Source: Rhodospirillaceae bacterium
Lineage (GTDB): Bacteria; Pseudomonadota; Alphaproteobacteria; Dongiales; Dongiaceae
Assembly (NCBI GenBank): GCA_016794075.1
Contig: JAEUKU010000179.1
Location: forward strand, 1 to 10,986
Direction of reading: 5' to 3'
DNA length: 10,986 nt
Shown: positions 7,090 through 10,986 of the stretch, one piece after another
Numbering within the stretch: position 1 is the first letter of the stretch
Layout: each line of letters begins with the position of its first letter
The notes under the pieces: generated by a model
Seen by the model: only the letters and a program-made list of their open reading frames with translations
Told to the model about the DNA's origin: nothing
The model's database searches: none
Program-made: the position numbers and the translations under genes

Positions 7090-8358
7090 CTACTCTGCCA
7101 GCGCCGCTTGCGGCTCGGACCCGATCGTGCCCTCTTCCGGGGTCACTTTCGACCCCGGTCGGGCGCGCATCAGGCCGTCGATGATCACGGTATCGTCGGG
7201 CGACAGCCCTTCGCGGATGATCCGCATCCCGTCATAGCCGGGACCCACGCGCAGGATCTTCACCCCGACCGTGCCTTCGGCGTCAACCACCAGGGCGATC
7301 TTCTGCGACTGGTCGGTGACGATGGCGCTCTCCGGCAGCAGGATCGCCGTATAGAGTTCCGAGCCGGGCACCCTTACATGGGCGAACTGCCCGGGAGTGA
7401 AGGTGCGCCCGGCGTTGCTGAAGGTCGCCCGGGCGCGGATCGTGCCGGATGTCTCGTTCACCTGGTTGTCGAGGAACTCGAGCGTGCCCTCGTGCTTCCA
7501 CTCTTCCTCATCCGGCAGCTTGGCGAAGACCTTGATCTGGTTGTCGCGCATCGACGGCATGGCCCCCCGCTCGGCCGCCCGCTGGTACGCGAGGTAATTG
7601 GCCTCGCTCATATCGAAGTCGAAATAGATCGGATCGACGGACACGATCGTTGTCAGCAGCGTGACGTCACCGGAATATCCCCCGGTGATGAGATTGCCGG
7701 CGCTCACCTCGTGGCGGCTGATGCGCCCGGTGACGGGAGCGTGGATCTCTGTGTAGCCGAGATCGAGTTGCGCGTCCCGCAACTGCGCCTGGGCCACGGC
7801 GACGGCGGCCTTTGCGGCGCTCACCGCCTCGACCCGGTCGTCATAGTCGGATTCGCCGACGATGTTCCCCTCGCGCATCTTCTCGTAGCGCTTGAGATTG
7901 CGATTCGCGAGACTGAGCTGCGCATTGGCCTCGGCGAGCTGGGCCTGCGCCGATTCGATCGCGATCTCGAAGGGCCGCTTCTCGATCGAGAACAGCAAAT
8001 CGCCCTGATTGACCATCTGGCCGTCGGTGAAGTGAATCTGCTCGAGATAGCCGCTTACCCGCGCGCGCACGTCGATGGAATCGACCGCCTTGAACTGGCC
8101 CGGGTATTCGTCCCACTCGACGATCTCCTTGACCACCGGCTTGGAAACGGTGACCGGCGGAGGGGCACCCGCGCCGGGTGCGCCATGCGCCGCCTGTTCG
8201 GCGCCGGTCGCCGACATCGCGCCACGCTCATGCCACCAGACGCCAAAGGCCGCGGCACCGGCGAGAACGATCATCGCGGCCCAGATGACCCGGCGCCGCC
8301 CGCTCCGGGAACTCGGAGACTGGGACGTCGCAAATCGCGTGGCTTCCGGACTGGTCAT
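7090..8358 (-). CDS. RND efflux periplasmic adaptor (membrane fusion protein), MexE-like
   Basis: A 422-residue adaptor linking the RND permease to an outer-membrane channel. Residues 24-42 form one N-terminal membrane anchor after a basic RRR stretch. No lipobox cysteine is seen, so it is probably anchored by the helix or processed, not lipidated. The order is normal: first lipoyl half near IDVRARVSGYLEQIHF (95-110), an Ala/Gln/Leu-rich alpha-hairpin (about 130-200), second lipoyl half HAPVTGRISRHEVSAGN (206-222), then beta-barrel and membrane-proximal domains including DNQVNETSGTIRARA (297-311) and FTPGQFAHVRVPG. The start chosen is the ATG at 8356-8358, with a G-rich ribosome binding site about 8 nt upstream. 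An ATG at 8400 in the same frame has no such site. It is the first gene of the pump operon and lies just before the permease. Confidence 0.92.
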   Translation of the reverse strand: MTSPEATRFATSQSPSSRSGRRRVIWAAMIVLAGAAAFGVWWHERGAMSATGAEQAAHGAPGAGAPPPVTVSKPVVKEIVEWDEYPGQFKAVDSIDVRARVSGYLEQIHFTDGQMVNQGDLLFSIEKRPFEIAIESAQAQLAEANAQLSLANRNLKRYEKMREGNIVGESDYDDRVEAVSAAKAAVAVAQAQLRDAQLDLGYTEIHAPVTGRISRHEVSAGNLITGGYSGDVTLLTTIVSVDPIYFDFDMSEANYLAYQRAAERGAMPSMRDNQIKVFAKLPDEEEWKHEGTLEFLDNQVNETSGTIRARATFSNAGRTFTPGQFAHVRVPGSELYTAILLPESAIVTDQSQKIALVVDAEGTVGVKILRVGPGYDGMRIIREGLSPDDTVIIDGLMRARPGSKVTPEEGTIGSEPQAALAE

Positions 8359-8518
8359 AGATCTACCCCGTTCTAATATGCTGCACCGATCCCTGACCAT
8401 CGGAGGTCGCGGATCGTAATGGCTCGGTTTTCGGCTGTCGACCCAGGCTATGTCATGGCCGAGGGGACGAGCTATTCCGTCAGTGCAGACCCCACAACTG
8501 TCGCCGATGGCAAGACCC

Positions 8519-8541
8519 CAGGATTCTTACGGCGAATCCTG
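8519..8541. repeat. Perfect 8 bp inverted repeat, 7 nt spacer
   Basis: CAGGATTC (8519-8526) and GAATCCTG (8534-8541) are perfect inverted copies around TTACGGC. It lies 161 bp upstream of the adaptor start codon and 179 bp beyond the amidotransferase stop. It could be an operator for a dimeric regulator of the pump or a transcript-ending hairpin for the amidotransferase; no T-run follows. An overlapping 8 bp direct repeat, CGGCGAAT, occurs at 8530-8537 and 8542-8549. Confidence 0.45.
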
Positions 8542-8638
8542 CGGCGAATAATGCCCCCATTTGAAACCGATCTCGAACAGCCAGTCCCGTGACACCGACG
8601 TGGCCGCCGATCGAGCAAGAAGCAACAACAGATAGGTC

Positions 8639-8665
8639 GCCCGCGGCCCGCATCAAGCCCGCGGC
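8639..8665. repeat. 9 bp direct repeat
   Basis: GCCCGCGGC occurs at 8639-8647 and again at 8657-8665, 18 bp apart start to start, in the non-coding stretch just past the amidotransferase gene. In DNA this rich in G and C, chance is a real possibility. Confidence 0.35.
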
Positions 8666-8720
8666 GCGATCATGCTGCAGCACTCCGGACATTTCCTGGC
8701 AGTATCATTGACAGAACCGC

Positions 8721-9488
8721 TCAGCTGCGCGCGCCCAAAGCGGCGGCCATTCCCGAACCGGCGCCCGCCGCGCGCGCCGCCACCAGGTCAAGCCAGCGAT
8801 CGGCGATGACGCGGCAGAATGCGGCGCCATGCTCAAAATGCGCGTCGACCTCCTCCAGCACGCGGCGCTCCACCGCCTCCGCCGCGGCGCCGTGGTGGCG
8901 GGTCATCGCCGCCCAGCAGTCGCGCGGAAAGTTGCGCGCATCCTGCCGGGTGACTTCCGGATGCGCCTGGATCCCATAGGTCGATCGACCGATCCGGAAC
9001 GCCTGGTTGGTGCAGGCGTCGTTCCGCATCAGCAGGACCGCGTCGGGCGGCAGGTCGAAGGTGTCCTCGTGCATCTGCATGATGCGCAGCTCCGGCGCCA
9101 TGCCCCGGAACAGCGGGTCGCGCCGGCCGGCATCGGTCAGGAACACTGGCGGGTATCCGACTTCCAGGCCGCCAAAGCGGTAGACCCGGCCGCCGAACGC
9201 GCGGGCGATGAGCTGCGCGCCGAGGCACAGCCCGAGCACCGGCACGCCCTGCGCGTCACATGCGCGGATCAGCGCGAGAATGGCGGCGAAGGCGGGATAG
9301 CCGGCATCGTCCCCCGCATGCATCGGACCGCCCAGGACGATGAGCCCGTCGAGATCGTCCGCCGAGGCGGGCAAGTCATCGCCGCCATGGGGAAACAGGG
9401 TCTGCAGGTCCGCGCCGCGGGCGAGCGCGGCTTCCCCGACCAGGCCCGCGGGTGTCACGGGACAATGCTGGAGTATGGCCACACGCAT
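8721..9488 (-). CDS. Free-standing class I glutamine amidotransferase (GMP synthase-like GATase1)
   Basis: A 255-residue protein of the class I glutamine amidotransferase fold, resembling the amidotransferase half of GMP synthase but with no synthetase domain. The triad is complete: nucleophile C88 in GLCLGAQLIA, H176 and E178 in IQAHPEV. The oxyanion-region motif VLGGPM is at 51-56. It should release ammonia from glutamine or hydrolyse a gamma-glutamyl bond; free-standing members include gamma-glutamyl hydrolases and proteins of unknown role. The start chosen is the ATG at 9486-9488, with GGAGG 9 nt upstream; a frame reaching 9524 adds 12 basic residues without a better site. The last ~25 residues are Ala-rich. 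It is divergent from the aminotransferase gene across 161 bp, so a shared role in amino-compound metabolism is plausible but not shown. Confidence 0.87.
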   Translation of the reverse strand: MRVAILQHCPVTPAGLVGEAALARGADLQTLFPHGGDDLPASADDLDGLIVLGGPMHAGDDAGYPAFAAILALIRACDAQGVPVLGLCLGAQLIARAFGGRVYRFGGLEVGYPPVFLTDAGRRDPLFRGMAPELRIMQMHEDTFDLPPDAVLLMRNDACTNQAFRIGRSTYGIQAHPEVTRQDARNFPRDCWAAMTRHHGAAAEAVERRVLEEVDAHFEHGAAFCRVIADRWLDLVAARAAGAGSGMAAALGARS

Positions 9489-9545
9489 GGGAACCCGCCT
9501 CCGGATCGAGCGCAATGGCCGCATCCATGAAACAAAGCCTGTCGG

Positions 9546-9569
9546 GATTCAACAAGAATCAAGGCCTTG
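9546..9569. promoter_or_regulatory. Inverted repeat and palindrome in a divergent intergenic region
   Basis: GATTC (9546-9550) and GAATC (9556-9560) flank a 5 nt spacer, and CAAGGCCTTG (9560-9569) is a perfect 10 bp palindrome directly beside it. Both lie between the divergent amidotransferase and aminotransferase start codons, upstream of the promoter proposed for the latter. This is a reasonable place for an operator, though no regulator is known. Confidence 0.3.
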
Positions 9570-9590
9570 CCTTCCGCTTTGGCGGCCGGT

Positions 9591-9619
9591 TTGACGCCGG
9601 TCGCCGACCTCGCTAGCAA
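9591..9619 (+). promoter_or_regulatory. Candidate sigma70-type promoter of the aminotransferase gene
   Basis: TTGACG at 9591-9596 matches five of six bases of the -35 consensus. After 17 bp, TAGCAA (9614-9619) is a moderate -10 box. A transcript would begin near 9626, leaving a leader of about 24 nt that includes the GGGGGA ribosome binding site at 9635-9640. Confidence 0.4.
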
Positions 9620-9649
9620 TGCGGACGATCTGATGGGGGACGGCACAGC

Positions 9650-10986
9650 ATGGTCTTGAAACAGGATACCGCCCGCAGCCCGAGCCATGGCGAAGTGCCG
9701 GGCGCCGCCCTGCCGAAAATCGTCTACGGCCGGGGCAGCCGCCTGTATGACGCGACCGGCAAGGATTACATCGACGGCTCCGGCGGCCCCGCCGTCTTCT
9801 GTCTCGGCCATGCCCATCCGGAAGTGAACGAGGCGATCAAGCAGCAGCTCGATCGCGTCGCCCACGGGTATCGCTATAACTTCACCAGCGATCCGCTTGA
9901 GGAACTGACTGAGATCGTCGCGCGTCGCTGCGGCCCCGACCTCGGGCACATGATCTTCACCACCGGCGGATCGGAATCGGTCGAATCCGCGTTGAAGGTG
10001 GCCCTGCATTACCACAGCGCGAATGACGAACCTTCCCGCCGGCGGTTCATCGCCCGCCGGCGTTCCTGGCACGGCAACACGCTGGGCGCGCTCTCCGTCT
10101 CCGAGTTCAAGGAGCGCCGGGAGCCGTTCGAGGGCGCGCTCATTTCTGCGTCGCATGTGTCGCCGGCGAACACCTATCGTCCGCCGGAGGGCGTTTCGCC
10201 GGACCGGGTCGCGCATTTCTGTGCCGATGAAGGGGAAGGGGAGATCGTGCGCCTGGGCGCGCGCAACGTGGCGGGGTTCATTTTCGAGCCGGTAGTGGGG
10301 GCCGCGGGCGGCGTGGTGCCGGCGCCGGAGGGATATGCGCGCCTGGTGCGCGAGGTCTGCGATCGCCATGGCGTTCTGCTGATCGCCGATGAAGTGATGT
10401 GCGGCGCCGGCCGCTGCGGCACCTGGCGCGCCCTGGAACATGACGGTGTCGTTCCCGACGTCATGGCCGTCGCCAAGGGCCTGGCCGGCGGCTACGTGCC
10501 GCTCGGCGCCACGATCTACAGCGACAAGGTGGCCGACTTGCTGACGCGCAAGGCCGGCGGCCCGATGACCGGCCACACCTTCACCGGCCACACCCTCGCC
10601 TGCGCCGCCGGCGTGGCCGTGCAGCGGATCATCGCCCGCGACCATCTGGTTGAGCGCGTGGCGCGCGACGGCGCCCACCTGAAGGCCAGGCTCACCGATC
10701 GCATGGGCGACCTCCCCGCCCTCGGGGACGTCCGCGGCCGCGGCTTTTTCATCGGCCTGGAATTCGTCGCCGACCGCGCCACCAAGGAGCCCTTCCCCGC
10801 CGAGCGCGCCCTGCACCTGCGCATCCGCGCCCGCTCGCTGGCAAACGGCCTGATCTGCTACCCGATGGGCGGCAATGTCGACGGCGTCAAAGGCGACACC
10901 GTCATCCTCGCCCCGCCCTACAACGCCACGGATGCGGAGTTGGAGGAAATCGTCGAGAAGCTGGATCGGTCCGTGCGGGAGGCGCT
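9650..10986 (+). CDS. PLP-dependent class III aminotransferase (runs off the right edge)
   Basis: A fold-type I, class III aminotransferase; 445 residues are visible and no stop is reached. The family is usually 430-460 long, so only the last few residues are probably missing. The ATG at 9650-9652 is set by GGGGGA ending 9 nt upstream. The PLP site is clear: GGSES (106-110) for the phosphate group, W140-H141 in the ring-stacking position, E213 in FEPVVG, D247 in LIADEVMCGAG holding the ring nitrogen, and K276 in AVAKGLAGGYVPLGA as the Schiff-base lysine. T312 in GHTFTGHTLACAAG contacts the neighbouring subunit's PLP phosphate. Where many omega-transaminases read GRTG, this one reads GRCG (C256). 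Likely substrates are an omega-amino acid, diamine or similar amine with pyruvate or 2-oxoglutarate; databases often label such proteins aspartate aminotransferase family without proof. It is divergent from the amidotransferase gene. Confidence 0.9.
   Translation, partial: MVLKQDTARSPSHGEVPGAALPKIVYGRGSRLYDATGKDYIDGSGGPAVFCLGHAHPEVNEAIKQQLDRVAHGYRYNFTSDPLEELTEIVARRCGPDLGHMIFTTGGSESVESALKVALHYHSANDEPSRRRFIARRRSWHGNTLGALSVSEFKERREPFEGALISASHVSPANTYRPPEGVSPDRVAHFCADEGEGEIVRLGARNVAGFIFEPVVGAAGGVVPAPEGYARLVREVCDRHGVLLIADEVMCGAGRCGTWRALEHDGVVPDVMAVAKGLAGGYVPLGATIYSDKVADLLTRKAGGPMTGHTFTGHTLACAAGVAVQRIIARDHLVERVARDGAHLKARLTDRMGDLPALGDVRGRGFFIGLEFVADRATKEPFPAERALHLRIRARSLANGLICYPMGGNVDGVKGDTVILAPPYNATDAELEEIVEKLDRSVREA

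Larger units (their letters stand above)
8359..8720. other. 362 bp stretch with no convincing gene
   Basis: This separates the start of the pump operon from the end of the amidotransferase gene. It should contain the pump promoter and the amidotransferase terminator, but I see no good -35/-10 pair on the minus strand; the A/T-rich patch around 8376-8381 is the only modest -10 candidate. A 70-codon frame on the minus strand (8480-8692) has no recognisable family, no spaced ribosome binding site and odd composition, so I do not call it a gene. Repeats inside are listed separately. No regulator gene of the TetR, LysR or MarR type is present, although pump operons often carry one here. Confidence 0.6.

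Noticed and set aside
8359..8400. Upstream ATG for the pump adaptor
   Set aside because: No ribosome binding site precedes 8400, and the 14 added residues would sit before a normal cytoplasmic tail and anchor.
8480..8692. 70-codon minus-strand frame in the non-coding stretch
   Set aside because: AGGA lies immediately against the ATG, too close for a normal ribosome binding site, and the product shows no family or clear membrane/signal pattern. Kept only as a remark in the description of the gap.
9455..10816. 453-codon open frame on the minus strand opposite the aminotransferase
   Set aside because: It covers the aminotransferase gene antisense, and its composition is Ala/Gly/His-rich without recognisable motifs, whereas the plus strand has every PLP-site residue.

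Overview
The window is about 11 kb of GC-rich, densely coding bacterial DNA. Strong G/C bias at third codon positions creates long open frames opposite the real genes. The gene families and base composition (choline-sulfatase, a MexEF-type RND pump, an aminotransferase class III protein) fit an alphaproteobacterium, perhaps in or near Rhodospirillales or Hyphomicrobiales. That placement is an inference; no rRNA, tRNA or other taxonomic marker is present. I see no mobile element, CRISPR array, tRNA or obvious sign of recent transfer.

Left part (1-3820): a choline-sulfatase gene (betC-like, +) converges on a small cupin gene (-). The cupin gene is divergent from a short-chain dehydrogenase/reductase gene (+), with 101 bp between their start codons. 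The SDR gene in turn converges on a pirin-family gene (-). Both convergent junctions are very short, and each has an inverted repeat that takes in one or both stop codons, so they are probably compact bidirectional terminators.

Middle part (3907-8358): a two-gene operon on the minus strand encodes the membrane fusion protein and then the inner-membrane permease of a tripartite RND efflux pump, 6 nt apart. The permease resembles MexF/OqxB. No outer-membrane channel gene and no transcriptional regulator lie beside it. The pirin gene follows on the same strand after 86 nt.

Right part (8359-10986): a 362 bp stretch without a convincing gene holds an 8 bp inverted repeat and a 9 bp direct repeat. 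Next comes a free-standing class I glutamine amidotransferase (-), divergent from a PLP-dependent class III aminotransferase (+) that runs off the right edge and is nearly complete. Their 161 bp shared intergenic region has a plausible sigma70-type promoter for the aminotransferase.

Taken together this looks like an ordinary chromosomal region of metabolic genes (osmolyte or sulfate-ester use, redox enzymes, amino-group transfer) plus a multidrug-type pump. I found no strong case for a new multi-gene system. The points most worth checking are the aminotransferase/amidotransferase pair, the incomplete pump locus and the stop-codon hairpins.
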